21,734 bases of DNA from JAMCZU01 sp964479405 (lineage in GTDB: Bacteria; Patescibacteriota; UBA1384; UBA12157; JAENIV01). Below the pieces are notes generated by a model that was given only the letters and a program-made list of their open reading frames with translations, was not told the DNA's origin and did not search any database. The stretch lies in assembly GCA_964479405.1 (NCBI GenBank), contig CAYZMA010000016.1, positions 1 to 21,734 on the forward strand, given 5' to 3'. Positions within the stretch are counted from its first letter, which is position 1. The number at the start of each line of letters is the position of its first letter. Made by a program: the position numbers and the translations under genes. This document shows positions 5,502 to 14,504 of the stretch, piece by piece.

Positions 5502-7513
5502 TCAAAGTGTCTTTCTATTTTGGATTCTTCTAGTTTTTTTATAAGGTTTGGATAATTCTCAAGACCCTTTTCAATAACTTTTTCTGCCACTTGTCGCACC
5601 TTGCTAATTAATATTGTATCTGAAAGCGAAGCCATTTTCAAATCCGGCAGACCAGATTGTCTAATGCCAACCAATTCACCCGGACCGCGAAGTTGCAAAT
5701 CAATTTCCGCTAGTTCAAAACCATTATTGCAGGAAACCATTGCTTGTAATCTTTTCTTTGTAATTTCCGAAAGTTGATCAGAAAATAAAAAACAGTAAGA
5801 TTGATGCTCCGCGCGGCCAACTCTACCGCGAAATTGATGCAGTTGCGCCAGTCCAAATCTTTCGGCGCTTTCAATCATCATCACAGTAGCATTTTTAACA
5901 TCAATTCCCACTTCTACTACTGCTGTGGAAACTAAAATATCTAACTTTCCATTATGAAATTTTTTCATTGTTTCTTCTTTTTCTTTTGCCTTCATTTTGC
6001 CATGCAAAAGACCAATTTTAAATTTTGGAAAAATATTTTTAGAAAGTTTTTCGTATTCGGAAATAACCGATTTCCTGTCAGCGTCAAATAGCTGGGGACA
6101 GTCCCCGGCAAGGGGACTGTCCCCTTTTTCAATCAACGGGCAAATGACAAAAGCTTGACGACCTTTTTTAATCTCATTACCAATGAAATCGTAAGCTTTT
6201 TGACGATTTTCAAACGCTACTACTTTGGTTATAACTTTTTTCCGACCCGGGGGTAATTCATCAATAATTGATAAATCTAAATCGCCATACAAAGAAAGGG
6301 CTAAAGTTCGAGGAATGGGCGTCGCCGTCATTGAAAGAAGGTGGGGAATAAGTTTTCCCTTTCTTAAATGTGCTCTTTGCTTAACTCCAAAACGATGCTG
6401 TTCGTCTACAATAATTAAAGCTAAATTAGGAATTTCCACATCTTTTTGAAGCAAAGCGTGGGTGCCAATAATTAAATCATCTTTTTCTAAATTTGCATTT
6501 TTATTAGCCGCGGTCATTAGACCAACTTTTATTTTATAAGGCGCGAGTAATTCTGAAACATTTTCAAAATGTTGATTGGCTAAAATTTCTGTTGGCGCCA
6601 GCCAAACCGATTGATATTTATTTTTACTGGCAACCAAAACCGCCATCGCCGCCACTACAGTTTTACCAGAGCCAACATCGCCTTCCAGCAAACGATTCAT
6701 GGGTCTGGTTTTACCTAAATCTTGAATAATTTCCCACGCCACTTTTCGCTGTCCATTCGTTAATTTAAAGGGCAAGTTTTTGACAAATTTTTTCAAAATT
6801 TTTTCATCAAAAGCCAGGACGATTGTAGGACTTTTTGAAAGTTCTTTTTTATTTTGAAGCATCTTTAAAGCAATTAAAAACAGCTCGTCAAAGCCCAATC
6901 TTTTTTTAGCAAGTTCTATGTCGGTAGAATTTTTAGGAAAATGAATTTTACCAATTGCCTCGTTTAAACCAACTAATTTTTCTTGCTCTAGTATTTCTCG
7001 GGGCAGATATTCTTCAATGGAAGTGGATAGAATAGACTTGATTAATTTTCGTAAATATTTGCTTGTTAGACCGGCTGTTTTGCTATAAACTGGCAAAATC
7101 ACTGGCTCCTTTTCGTATTGCGTTATCGCTAACGATTTTGCTTTACTTTTAAAATCCCAATTAACTTTGCCGGCAAATAGCCACTCATCATCTGGCTTTA
7201 AAATATTCAATAAATAAGGCTGATTAAACCAAATAGCTTTTATTTTTCCGGTTTCGTCAGAAAGCTCTGCCTCAATTAAAGTCATCCACCGCTGGCGAGT
7301 GTGGCTGATTTTAATTTCAACAATTTTCGCTTTGATAATTACGTCTTCACCAATTCTTAAGCTTGAAATTTTTCTAGGATTTGAAAAATCGTCATAGCGC
7401 CAAGGATAATAAAAAAGAAGGTCACGGACAGTTTCTATCCCTAACCTCTTTAACTTTTCAGCCATTTTCGGCCCGACACCGGTTAAATATTGAACGGGTG
7501 TATTAAGCTTCAT
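5498..7513 (-). CDS. recG: ATP-dependent DNA helicase RecG
   Basis: Branched-DNA translocase that reverses stalled forks and processes R-loops and recombination intermediates. The N-terminal wedge/OB domain spans about 1-140. The SF2 helicase core has Walker A GDVGSGKT (278-285), VDEQHRFGVKQR (369-380), TATPIPR (396-402) and the motif VI QFRGRVGR (560-567). Residues 464-474 (GDSPLAGDCPQ), after CPLIEK, are an extra loop encoded by a palindromic DNA repeat (6094-6124); family members normally continue with an acidic stretch. Length 671 is otherwise normal. Its start follows the kinase stop by 3 nt and has no Shine-Dalgarno, so it probably relies on coupling. It overlaps comEA by 4 nt. Confidence 0.97.
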   Translation of the reverse strand: MKLNTPVQYLTGVGPKMAEKLKRLGIETVRDLLFYYPWRYDDFSNPRKISSLRIGEDVIIKAKIVEIKISHTRQRWMTLIEAELSDETGKIKAIWFNQPYLLNILKPDDEWLFAGKVNWDFKSKAKSLAITQYEKEPVILPVYSKTAGLTSKYLRKLIKSILSTSIEEYLPREILEQEKLVGLNEAIGKIHFPKNSTDIELAKKRLGFDELFLIALKMLQNKKELSKSPTIVLAFDEKILKKFVKNLPFKLTNGQRKVAWEIIQDLGKTRPMNRLLEGDVGSGKTVVAAMAVLVASKNKYQSVWLAPTEILANQHFENVSELLAPYKIKVGLMTAANKNANLEKDDLIIGTHALLQKDVEIPNLALIIVDEQHRFGVKQRAHLRKGKLIPHLLSMTATPIPRTLALSLYGDLDLSIIDELPPGRKKVITKVVAFENRQKAYDFIGNEIKKGRQAFVICPLIEKGDSPLAGDCPQLFDADRKSVISEYEKLSKNIFPKFKIGLLHGKMKAKEKEETMKKFHNGKLDILVSTAVVEVGIDVKNATVMMIESAERFGLAQLHQFRGRVGRAEHQSYCFLFSDQLSEITKKRLQAMVSCNNGFELAEIDLQLRGPGELVGIRQSGLPDLKMASLSDTILISKVRQVAEKVIEKGLENYPNLIKKLEESKIERHFE
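6094..6124. repeat. GGGGACAGTCCCC palindromic element inserted in recG
   Basis: Two 13-bp arms, GGGGACAGTCCCC (6094-6106) and GGGGACTGTCCCC (6112-6124), are exact reverse complements around a 5-bp spacer GGCAA. Each arm is also nearly palindromic itself. The element keeps the frame and encodes residues 464-474 of RecG. It is GC-rich in an AT-rich gene. I recall similar GGGGACAG hairpins around REP-type transposases in other bacteria; that link is not tested here. Confidence 0.85.
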
Positions 7514-7516
7514 ATA

Positions 7517-8470
7517 TTATAATTTTGATAATTTATCAAATCTTTCAAGCGCAACATTTACAGTTTTTATACAAATTTCTATTAATGATTGCCGATATTG
7601 CAAGGGACATATATCAAAATTCCATATTAGTTCTGCTAAAGCCTCAAATATTACTTTTGCTTCAAATAAATTTTTGAATTCGTCAATTTCTTCTTTTGGT
7701 AAAGTGTTTACATAATCAGTTAATAGTTTTTGTCGCCACAAGGGATATCGCCATAATTGAATCCACAGGTGCGCAATATCACTGGCAATATTTCCTAAAT
7801 TTGCGCTCTCCCAGTCAGTAAGAATCATTTCTCCATTGTTAATTACCATATTGTTTAAAGTATAATCTCCATGCGCCAATATTATTTTATGATTTTCAAA
7901 ATATTTTTTTCTGTCTTTAACGAACTGATGGACTTTTAAAAAATCGATTCTTGTCTTGTAATCAACGCTCAATTTATTCTCAAATAATTTTAAAATAACT
8001 AGAGGATCATTAAAGCCGTCGTCTTTTAAAAAGAAATTGTCCTTTAAAATTGAGGTCAAGGTTGACTCTGATATATTATGAAGAGCGAAAAGCGTGTTTA
8101 CGAGCAACGGTATTATCACTTCTCTATCATCGTGCAAATCATACAGAAACCCGATCACATCACCCTCAATATATTGAGAAATAAACCAGTAAGGTAAATT
8201 TTGATCGTTATATTTTATTAAATGTGGAAAAGCAATTTTGTCTTGAAAATTCAGCATTAAATTTCTCATTTTCATTTCTTTAATAATCGATTGGGTTGGC
8301 GCTGAATCACTAACAATTAAAATTTTGAAGAATACTTTTTCTTTTTTTCCATTCAAAACCGGAGCCGCATAAAATCTTTTTTTCTTTATTATAAAATCAG
8401 AGATTTTTTCAATCGGTGCAAGATCTAATTCTTTCATTTTTTCACTAATAATTGTTTCAATATTTCCCAT
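7517..8470 (-). CDS. APH-fold small-molecule kinase (phosphotransferase family)
   Basis: 317 residues of the aminoglycoside/choline kinase fold. VFFKIL carries the ATP-contacting Lys (about 49), the catalytic loop is HGDYTLNN (200-207, Asp202), and DWESANLGNIASD is the metal-binding DFG-like segment (Asp219). The substrate is not evident. APH-fold kinases include anomeric sugar 1-kinases (NahK type) as well as choline and aminoglycoside kinases. The location at the end of a glycosyltransferase operon with galT favours a sugar. The start at 8470 (MGNIETI) is chosen because GGAGG lies 7 nt upstream; the longer frame to 8518 would overlap the preceding gene. recG begins 3 nt after its stop. Confidence 0.82.
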   Translation of the reverse strand: MGNIETIISEKMKELDLAPIEKISDFIIKKKRFYAAPVLNGKKEKVFFKILIVSDSAPTQSIIKEMKMRNLMLNFQDKIAFPHLIKYNDQNLPYWFISQYIEGDVIGFLYDLHDDREVIIPLLVNTLFALHNISESTLTSILKDNFFLKDDGFNDPLVILKLFENKLSVDYKTRIDFLKVHQFVKDRKKYFENHKIILAHGDYTLNNMVINNGEMILTDWESANLGNIASDIAHLWIQLWRYPLWRQKLLTDYVNTLPKEEIDEFKNLFEAKVIFEALAELIWNFDICPLQYRQSLIEICIKTVNVALERFDKLSKL

Positions 8471-8489
8471 AATCCGTCCTCCATTTTTT

Positions 8490-9578
8490 CTATAGTACTT
8501 TTTCTTTTTCCAAATCAATTATCTTTTTATAAACCTTTTCGTAATTATCAGTCATTGTTGAAGTGGTAAAGTTTTCTTCGGCATAACGGCGACACGATTT
8601 TCGCAAATTGATATACTTTTCTGGAGGTAAATTGATTATCTTTTGCAAAACATTAATCATCTCGTCAATATTATCTTTTTCAACACAATAGCCATTAATA
8701 TCATTTTTTATAATTTCTGGCATAGCGCCACGAGCATAAGCAACTATTGGTGTACCACAAGCATTTGATTCAGGAACCACTAAGCCAAAAGGTTCCTCCC
8801 AATTTATCGGACTAATAAATGCCATTGCCTTGCCAAGCAATTCGTTCTTTTCTTGCAGATTTACTTCACCAACATATTCAATATTATTTTTGCCTATATA
8901 AGGTTCTATTTCTTCTTTAAAAAAACTGGTGCTATCTTTAGGAGCAGCTAATTTTAATGGTATTTTCATTTTTAAAGCAATCTGAATTGCTACATCCGGA
9001 CCTTTAATTTTCTCAAACCTTCCCATCCAAACAAAATATTTTTCCGATTTTTCATTGTAATCAAACTGTTTAACGTCTATGCCATTATAGACCGTATCAA
9101 TAAAATCAAAAGGATAGTGCTTTCGATGGGAATTGCTAATTGAGACAAAATACCTTAACTTTTGATAATGATTCATTATCTCGGATATATCAGCCATATC
9201 GGAATCGCCAAAGTGATTGTGGATAGTAATAACAGAGGGTGTTTTTGTTAGTGAGGCAAACATTATAGGTGCTATATCCTTTCCAAAATGCCAATGTATA
9301 AGATCAAATTCTTCTTGTTTTTCCAGGGCCATAAACATATTGTAAAGATATTTCATTTCATAACTCATCTCGCCTACCGGCAAGGGATTCCTTCCGGGTG
9401 CTTTTTCTAAAACCGGAAAAAGTTTGGCTTGAGTTTTAGAATCACCAGAGGCGAACAAAGTAACTTCGTGCCCTCTTTTGGTCAACTCTTCGGTTAGTTC
9501 AGAAATGATAGCCTCTACTCCTCCATAACTGTGGGGGGGGACGCTAAACCAAGTTGGTGCAATTTGAGCTATTTTCAT
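8490..9578 (-). CDS. GT4 glycosyltransferase E
   Basis: Retaining GT-B glycosyltransferase of family GT4, cytosolic (no signal peptide). The N-terminus MKIAQIAPTWFSVPPHSYGG has the Gly-rich acceptor-side loop (YGGVE at 18-22). The phosphate-contacting GRFEKIKG lies at 186-193, and the donor-binding E-x7-E motif is EPFGLVVPE (Glu262 and Glu270), followed by CGTPIVA. Length 362 is normal. The C-terminal EENFTTSTMTDNYEKVYKKI is a diverged version of the tail shared by genes C and D, so it is an older paralogue. Shine-Dalgarno GGGAG precedes the ATG by 7 nt. Donor and acceptor are unknown. Confidence 0.9.
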   Translation of the reverse strand: MKIAQIAPTWFSVPPHSYGGVEAIISELTEELTKRGHEVTLFASGDSKTQAKLFPVLEKAPGRNPLPVGEMSYEMKYLYNMFMALEKQEEFDLIHWHFGKDIAPIMFASLTKTPSVITIHNHFGDSDMADISEIMNHYQKLRYFVSISNSHRKHYPFDFIDTVYNGIDVKQFDYNEKSEKYFVWMGRFEKIKGPDVAIQIALKMKIPLKLAAPKDSTSFFKEEIEPYIGKNNIEYVGEVNLQEKNELLGKAMAFISPINWEEPFGLVVPESNACGTPIVAYARGAMPEIIKNDINGYCVEKDNIDEMINVLQKIINLPPEKYINLRKSCRRYAEENFTTSTMTDNYEKVYKKIIDLEKEKVL

Positions 9579-9601
9579 TATTTACTCCCTGTCTAATAAA
9601 T

Positions 9602-10714
9602 TTATTTGTTTTTTGATTTATTTTTAGCGATCACTTTACGATAAATTTTTTCATAACCATCAACCATTTTTTCGATTGTGAATTTATTTTCAACATGCTT
9701 TCGACAATCCAATCGCATTTTTTGATATCTATCTGGAGACATTTTATATATTTTCTTTACCACTTGAATCATTGAATCAACGTCTTTTGGCCGACAAATA
9801 AAACCGGTTTTTCCACCAAGAATAATTTCCGGAACCGAACCTTTTTTAAATGCAATTATTGGTGTTCCACAAGACATTGCTTCAATCATCACCAAACCAA
9901 ATGGTTCCTCCCAATCTATTGGAAATAATAAAACTTTTGCATTTTGATAGAAGTGAACTAATTCTTGGTGAGCAAGTTTCCCTAAAAATTTGACATTCTT
10001 GGCCTTTTTTATTTTTGGTTCGATTTTACTCATAAAATATTTTTTGTTCATTATTGTACCACCAAACTTTAAAGGAATATTCGTTCGATCAGATATTTCA
10101 ATCGCTTTTTCTAATCCTTTTTCAGGAGAAATTCTACCTATCCAAGCCAAATAACCATTATCCGTTGGCGAAAATTCAAATTTTTTTTCATCAGTACCGT
10201 TATAATTGACATCAGATGCTTTAATATTTTTACTTAAAAACTTTTGTCTTTTAGAAATTGCGACAAAATAATTTTTTTTATTTTTTTGGTCAAGAACTAC
10301 ACTTCTGAATTGAGCCGTCGGAACATGGAGAGTGGTAACAACTGGAGTTTGAATTAAATTTCCCATTAACAAAGTTAATGAATCACAAGCGTTATCATGG
10401 ACAATATCAAAATCTTTTTCATTTTCTTTTAAATAAAGAAGGATTTTAATATAACCGTCTGATTGCTCGGTTGTGTTACGGTAAATAACCTTTTGTTTTT
10501 CAGGCGATAACCTTCGAGCTTTTGACCAAGGGCTCTCTTTTATTGTCGGAAATATCTTAACATTTTCAATTTCCGAATCTCCTGATGCAAAAACTGTTAT
10601 ATGATGATTTCTCCGAACTAATTCTTTAGATAAATAGTAAATAAAACTCTCTTGACCACCCAATGATGAACTTGAAATTGGGGCAAGTAATTTAGCAATA
10701 ATTGCTATTCTCAT
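9602..10714 (-). CDS. GT4 glycosyltransferase D
   Basis: Retaining GT-B enzyme, family GT4, 370 residues. SLGGQES at 17-23 is the N-domain loop, GRISPEKG (193-200) carries the Arg/Lys pair that binds the donor phosphates, and EPFGLVMIE (Glu270 and Glu278) is the complete E-x7-E motif. The C-terminal tail FTIEKMVDGYEKIYRKVI is nearly identical to that of gene C and close to that of gene B, showing recent tandem duplication. Shine-Dalgarno AAGGAG 4 nt before ATG. It lies 24 nt after the GT5 gene and 23 nt before gene E. Substrate unknown. Confidence 0.9.
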   Translation of the reverse strand: MRIAIIAKLLAPISSSSLGGQESFIYYLSKELVRRNHHITVFASGDSEIENVKIFPTIKESPWSKARRLSPEKQKVIYRNTTEQSDGYIKILLYLKENEKDFDIVHDNACDSLTLLMGNLIQTPVVTTLHVPTAQFRSVVLDQKNKKNYFVAISKRQKFLSKNIKASDVNYNGTDEKKFEFSPTDNGYLAWIGRISPEKGLEKAIEISDRTNIPLKFGGTIMNKKYFMSKIEPKIKKAKNVKFLGKLAHQELVHFYQNAKVLLFPIDWEEPFGLVMIEAMSCGTPIIAFKKGSVPEIILGGKTGFICRPKDVDSMIQVVKKIYKMSPDRYQKMRLDCRKHVENKFTIEKMVDGYEKIYRKVIAKNKSKNK

Positions 10715-10738
10715 AAAACTCCTTTTTGGATAATATCA

Positions 10739-12247
10739 TTAATTTTTATTCTTTAATTCTTCATTTTTAAGGTCTTCTTTATGATTTCTAATCGCTTTTT
10801 TATAAAGCCACATATACTTTCGAGCTGAAGAAGACCACGAAAAATCTTTTTTCATTGCTCTAATCTGCATTTCACGCCAGCGGTCTTTGTGATTATAATA
10901 CATCTCAATCGCTCGATTAATAGCTTCTAAAAAATCGTTTTTTTCATATTTTTTAAATACAAAACCAGTTTGTCCATTTCTAACAGTGTCCGCAAGTCCA
11001 CCGGTTTTTCTAACAATTGGGATTGTTCCAAACCTCATAGCGATAATTTGCGATAAACCACAGGGCTCGAATCGCGATGGCATAAGAAGCATATCCGAAC
11101 CAGCATATATTGTTTGCGCCAGATTTCCGTCAAAGTGCATTTTTGCTACCACCGCTTTTGGATTATCTTTTTCGGCTTTAATAAATACTTTTTCCAGCTT
11201 GTCCCATCCTTCACCTAAAATAATAAACTGCCCACCCATGTTAACCAAATCTTTTAAAACATCTTCAATTAAATCTAACCCTTTTTGCGGTGCAATTCTA
11301 GAAACAACACAAACAAGTGGCAATTCGGCTGATTGAGTTAGCCCAAACTTTTTTTGTAAAAATAGTTTATTTTCAACTTTTTTATCTAAATCATCGATCC
11401 AGTATTTTACCGGCGTATCATCATTGGTTCTTGGATCAAAATTTGAATAGTCAATCCCATTTAAAATTCCCGTCAAACGTTTTTTACGAGTTCGTAATAT
11501 TTTATAAAGCATCGGACTACTTTTTTTTGTTAATAATTCGTAAGCATAAGTCGGTGATACGGTATTAATCATGTCAGAATTTAAAATTCCTTCTCCCAAA
11601 ATAGAAATGTTATTACGATTATTTATCTTAAAAGGTCCCTTTAAATCACCTCTTTTCAAACCTAAATTTTTTGCTTGATCAAAATTCATTTCTCCAGGAC
11701 TGTCAACATGAATAGTTAAAACCGTGGCAATATTTTTAAAAAACTTATCTTTAATATATGTTGTTTTAAGCCACTTGGAAATCATCGCCGTTAACCAACT
11801 ATGAACATTGATAACATCCGGCCGCCAATCCATTGCTTTGATAACTTCCATCACAGCTCGAGAAAAATATGTGAAAGGTATGTGGACATCTTGTCCATTT
11901 TTTGGATGACTATAGATTGATTCTCCACTAAAATATTTTGGCAGATTTATAAAATACACCCGTATTTTCGTCTCCGGAATAAAAGTTTTAAAAACATTGA
12001 TTCTGTTATATTCATTATTTGGTAATTTAATTTTAAGACCATCCATAATTAATTCAAGTTGCCATTTTTTTTGATCAATAACTTTATATAATGGAATCAT
12101 AATTCGAATATCAACATCAAAATTTTTTACCAAGGCTTTAGGTAAGCTACCAATAACATCACCTAATCCGCCCGCCTTAACAATCGGAGTTAGCTCAGAA
12201 GCAACATGTAAAATTTTCAATTTTTCTTGGTGGTGTTTTTTCGCCAC
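10739..12247 (-). CDS. glgA: GT5 glycogen/starch synthase-like enzyme
   Basis: Family GT5 extends alpha-1,4-glucan from ADP- or UDP-glucose in the cytosol. The ADP-glucose-type motif KAGGLGD sits near the N-terminus (residues 24-30) after KILHVASELTPIV. NGID, SRIAPQKGLDL and RFEPCGLSQ (E-x7-E equivalent) follow, then KTGGLADTV near the C-terminus. About 502 residues, slightly longer than E. coli GlgA. The usual HDW in the N-domain reads HSW (VINVHSWLTA) and the HN loop reads HVDSPGE, so it is a diverged member. GTG 12247 is preferred as start: AAGGAG lies 5 nt upstream and it clears gene C, while the longer TTG frame to 12289 overlaps gene C. No glgC, glgB or glgP is seen here. Confidence 0.85.
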   Translation of the reverse strand: MAKKHHQEKLKILHVASELTPIVKAGGLGDVIGSLPKALVKNFDVDIRIMIPLYKVIDQKKWQLELIMDGLKIKLPNNEYNRINVFKTFIPETKIRVYFINLPKYFSGESIYSHPKNGQDVHIPFTYFSRAVMEVIKAMDWRPDVINVHSWLTAMISKWLKTTYIKDKFFKNIATVLTIHVDSPGEMNFDQAKNLGLKRGDLKGPFKINNRNNISILGEGILNSDMINTVSPTYAYELLTKKSSPMLYKILRTRKKRLTGILNGIDYSNFDPRTNDDTPVKYWIDDLDKKVENKLFLQKKFGLTQSAELPLVCVVSRIAPQKGLDLIEDVLKDLVNMGGQFIILGEGWDKLEKVFIKAEKDNPKAVVAKMHFDGNLAQTIYAGSDMLLMPSRFEPCGLSQIIAMRFGTIPIVRKTGGLADTVRNGQTGFVFKKYEKNDFLEAINRAIEMYYNHKDRWREMQIRAMKKDFSWSSSARKYMWLYKKAIRNHKEDLKNEELKNKN

Positions 12248-12264
12248 TTTTTCTCCTTGATATT

Positions 12265-13413
12265 CTAATGGATGTTCTTTGATTTCCAATCTCTAATAAC
12301 TTTCTCATAAACTTTCTCATAACCATCTACCATTTTTTCTATTGTAAAATTTTCTTCAACATGCTGACGACAGTTTTGTCGCATTTTCTGATATTCACTT
12401 TCCGTCATTTCATAAATTTTTCTGATAGCTTTAATCATAGCATTAGTATCTCCAACCGGACAAATGAAACCAGTCTGGCCATTTTTAATAATCTCTGGGA
12501 CTGAACCTAAGTTAAAGGCAATTACCGGTGTTCCGCAAGCCATTGCTTCAATCATCACTAAACCAAAAGAGTCGGATTGCTGGATGGGAAATAAAAGAAC
12601 TTTTGCTTGTTTATAAATATCTTTAATTTTATCAAATTGAACATGGCCTAAATATTTTATTCTCTCATTATCAATATGTTTTTTAATTTTATTAAATATT
12701 TTTAAACCGGGTGAATTATAAGCAACATCACCAACAATTAATAAAGGTCTTTTTGTTTCTAAAGCAAGTTTAACCGCCGTATCTGCTCCTTTTGAAATAT
12801 CTATCCGACCAACAAAAAGTAAATTTTTATCACCATTTGAAAATTTAAAATCCTCAATTTTTACACCATTATAGACAGTGTCAACAAAATTTAAAAATTC
12901 TAAACCGTGTCTTTGAGAGTCGGAAATTGAAACAAAGTAAGCAGTTTTTGTATATTTTTTCAATCTCCGCAAAGAAATATCATTAGGAATTTCTCTCTTT
13001 GAGATGTCATGAAAAGTAAAAAGACATGGAGTATCAATAAGCTTAGAAAAATATATTTCATGCAATGTTTTGTGAGAATGAACTATATCAAATTTATTTT
13101 TTTTAATATATTCAAAAGCCGTTGATGCCATCAGTAGCTCATATTGAACATCCTTAAGTAAATATTCTTCAATATTGGATGCTCTTTTTTTGGCGAAATT
13201 TTGATTGTCAGAAAAATCTTCATAAAGAGACTTTGTTCCAGCCGTAATTAATTTAGCAGTTGTTTTGGTTCCTTCTGGAGCAAAAAGAGTCACATCGTGA
13301 CCTTTTCGGACTAACCCCTCTACTAATTCATAAATTATTACTCCAGGCGCAAAAATTAAATCTTTGGGTGATGGAATCGGTTTTCTGTTTGATGCTAAAA
13401 TAGCTATCTTCAT
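12265..13413 (-). CDS. GT4 glycosyltransferase C, altered E-x7-E motif
   Basis: Retaining GT-B fold, family GT4, 382 residues. GRIDISKG (202-209) keeps Arg and Lys. The donor-binding motif reads DSFGLVMIE, so the first Glu is Asp281 and only Glu289 remains. The N-domain loop is APGVIIYE rather than GGxE. The C-terminal tail FTIEKMVDGYEKVYEKVI nearly matches gene D, marking a tandem paralogue. The start ATG overlaps the stop of gene B (ATGA), so the two are translationally coupled. The substitutions may mean a changed donor, weaker activity or a partner role. Confidence 0.88.
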   Translation of the reverse strand: MKIAILASNRKPIPSPKDLIFAPGVIIYELVEGLVRKGHDVTLFAPEGTKTTAKLITAGTKSLYEDFSDNQNFAKKRASNIEEYLLKDVQYELLMASTAFEYIKKNKFDIVHSHKTLHEIYFSKLIDTPCLFTFHDISKREIPNDISLRRLKKYTKTAYFVSISDSQRHGLEFLNFVDTVYNGVKIEDFKFSNGDKNLLFVGRIDISKGADTAVKLALETKRPLLIVGDVAYNSPGLKIFNKIKKHIDNERIKYLGHVQFDKIKDIYKQAKVLLFPIQQSDSFGLVMIEAMACGTPVIAFNLGSVPEIIKNGQTGFICPVGDTNAMIKAIRKIYEMTESEYQKMRQNCRQHVEENFTIEKMVDGYEKVYEKVIRDWKSKNIH

Positions 13414-14504
13414 AAATTATTACCTATTTGATTATAAGCTAAAAGGTATTCATCAACCATTTTTTCAACAGTAAAATTTTCCTCAATATGTTTTCTACAA
13501 TTTTGACGCATTTGATGATATTCTTCTTCAGGCATTTCATTAATTTTTTTAACCGCTTTAATCATACAGCTAACATCACCTGACGGACAAATAAAACCAG
13601 TTATACTATCTTCAATAACTTCGCGAACAGCTCCTTTGTCAAAAGCTATCACCGGCGTACCGCATGCCATCGCCTCTATCATTACCAAACCAAAAGATTC
13701 ATCAATTAAAACTGGAAAGAGCAATGCTTTGGCGTTTTGATATAAATTAATTTTTTCTTTGCCATCAACTTCGCCAATAAGAATAATCTGTTTATTATCA
13801 ACTTGTGGTTGTATTTCTTGACTAAAAAATGGTTCTCGTTTTTTGCCACCGGCAATTTTTAATATTTTATCGGAATTTTTGGCTATTTCAATCGCAAGAT
13901 GAATACCTTTGTGTTTTCCTAAAGCACCAACAAAAAGGAGATATTCTTCAGGATTTTTATTAAAGCTAAATTCATTAAGGTCAACTCCATTGTATATAGT
14001 CGCTAAATATTTAAGGTCTGGGGCATTTTTTCTTTGGGCATTAGAAATAGAAATAAAATTAGGTTTTTTTAAATTTTTTAAAGCTGAGTTTAACTCTTTA
14101 AACAAAGGCAAATGAAAGGTGGTAATCATTGGTGTTTTTAATTTTTCAAAAAGAGGGACAAACAAATAACCACCTCGGGTGTGATTAAAAATCACATCAT
14201 ATTTACCATCCTCTTGACTTAATATCTCCATTACCGCGGTTAAATATGCTGTTTCCAGTCGTATTGGACGGGAGGCTTCAACTAGATCAGGATCAAATTT
14301 CATGTTACTAATTGTTTCCGGAAATATTTGTCTAAAATTACCACTTATTTTAAAATCACCACAGCCAAAAACATCAACTTCATAGCCTCTTTTTGTCAAT
14401 TCTTTTATTTTTAAATCTATTATTCTTTCCGTTCCACCATGACCAACAGGGGGCACGGTGGTAAAAGGGGGAGCAATAATTGCAATTTTTTTTATTTCAG
14501 CCAA
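13410..14504 (-). CDS. GT4 glycosyltransferase B, phosphate-binding Arg replaced
   Basis: GT-B fold, family GT4, 364 residues. The N-terminus ends in VPPVGHGGTERI (18-29), as in enzymes that start MKIA-IAPP-VPP-YGGTE. The usual GRxxxxKG reads GALGKHKG (193-200), so the donor phosphate Arg is Ala194 while Lys199 remains. The E-x7-E motif ESFGLVMIE is complete (Glu269 and Glu277). The start is TTG, supported by AAGGAG 6 nt upstream. It overlaps the HIT-like gene stop by 8 nt and gene C by 4 nt, so B is coupled on both sides. Tail FTVEKMVDEY links it to genes C and D. Confidence 0.88.
   Translation of the reverse strand: MAEIKKIAIIAPPFTTVPPVGHGGTERIIDLKIKELTKRGYEVDVFGCGDFKISGNFRQIFPETISNMKFDPDLVEASRPIRLETAYLTAVMEILSQEDGKYDVIFNHTRGGYLFVPLFEKLKTPMITTFHLPLFKELNSALKNLKKPNFISISNAQRKNAPDLKYLATIYNGVDLNEFSFNKNPEEYLLFVGALGKHKGIHLAIEIAKNSDKILKIAGGKKREPFFSQEIQPQVDNKQIILIGEVDGKEKINLYQNAKALLFPVLIDESFGLVMIEAMACGTPVIAFDKGAVREVIEDSITGFICPSGDVSCMIKAVKKINEMPEEEYHQMRQNCRKHIEENFTVEKMVDEYLLAYNQIGNNL

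Noticed and set aside
5498..7513. Alternative genetic code (TGA as Gly, as in Gracilibacteria)
   Set aside because: recG and the HIT-like gene end at TGA exactly where the family ends, with overlapping downstream starts, and no conserved gene contains an in-frame TGA.
7517..8470. Antibiotic (aminoglycoside) resistance kinase
   Set aside because: Only the generic APH fold is supported; no aminoglycoside-specific features are seen and the neighbourhood is sugar metabolism.
10986..11336. Plus-strand frame of 116 codons opposite glgA
   Set aside because: It is fully antisense to conserved GT5 motifs with no ribosome site; a shadow frame.
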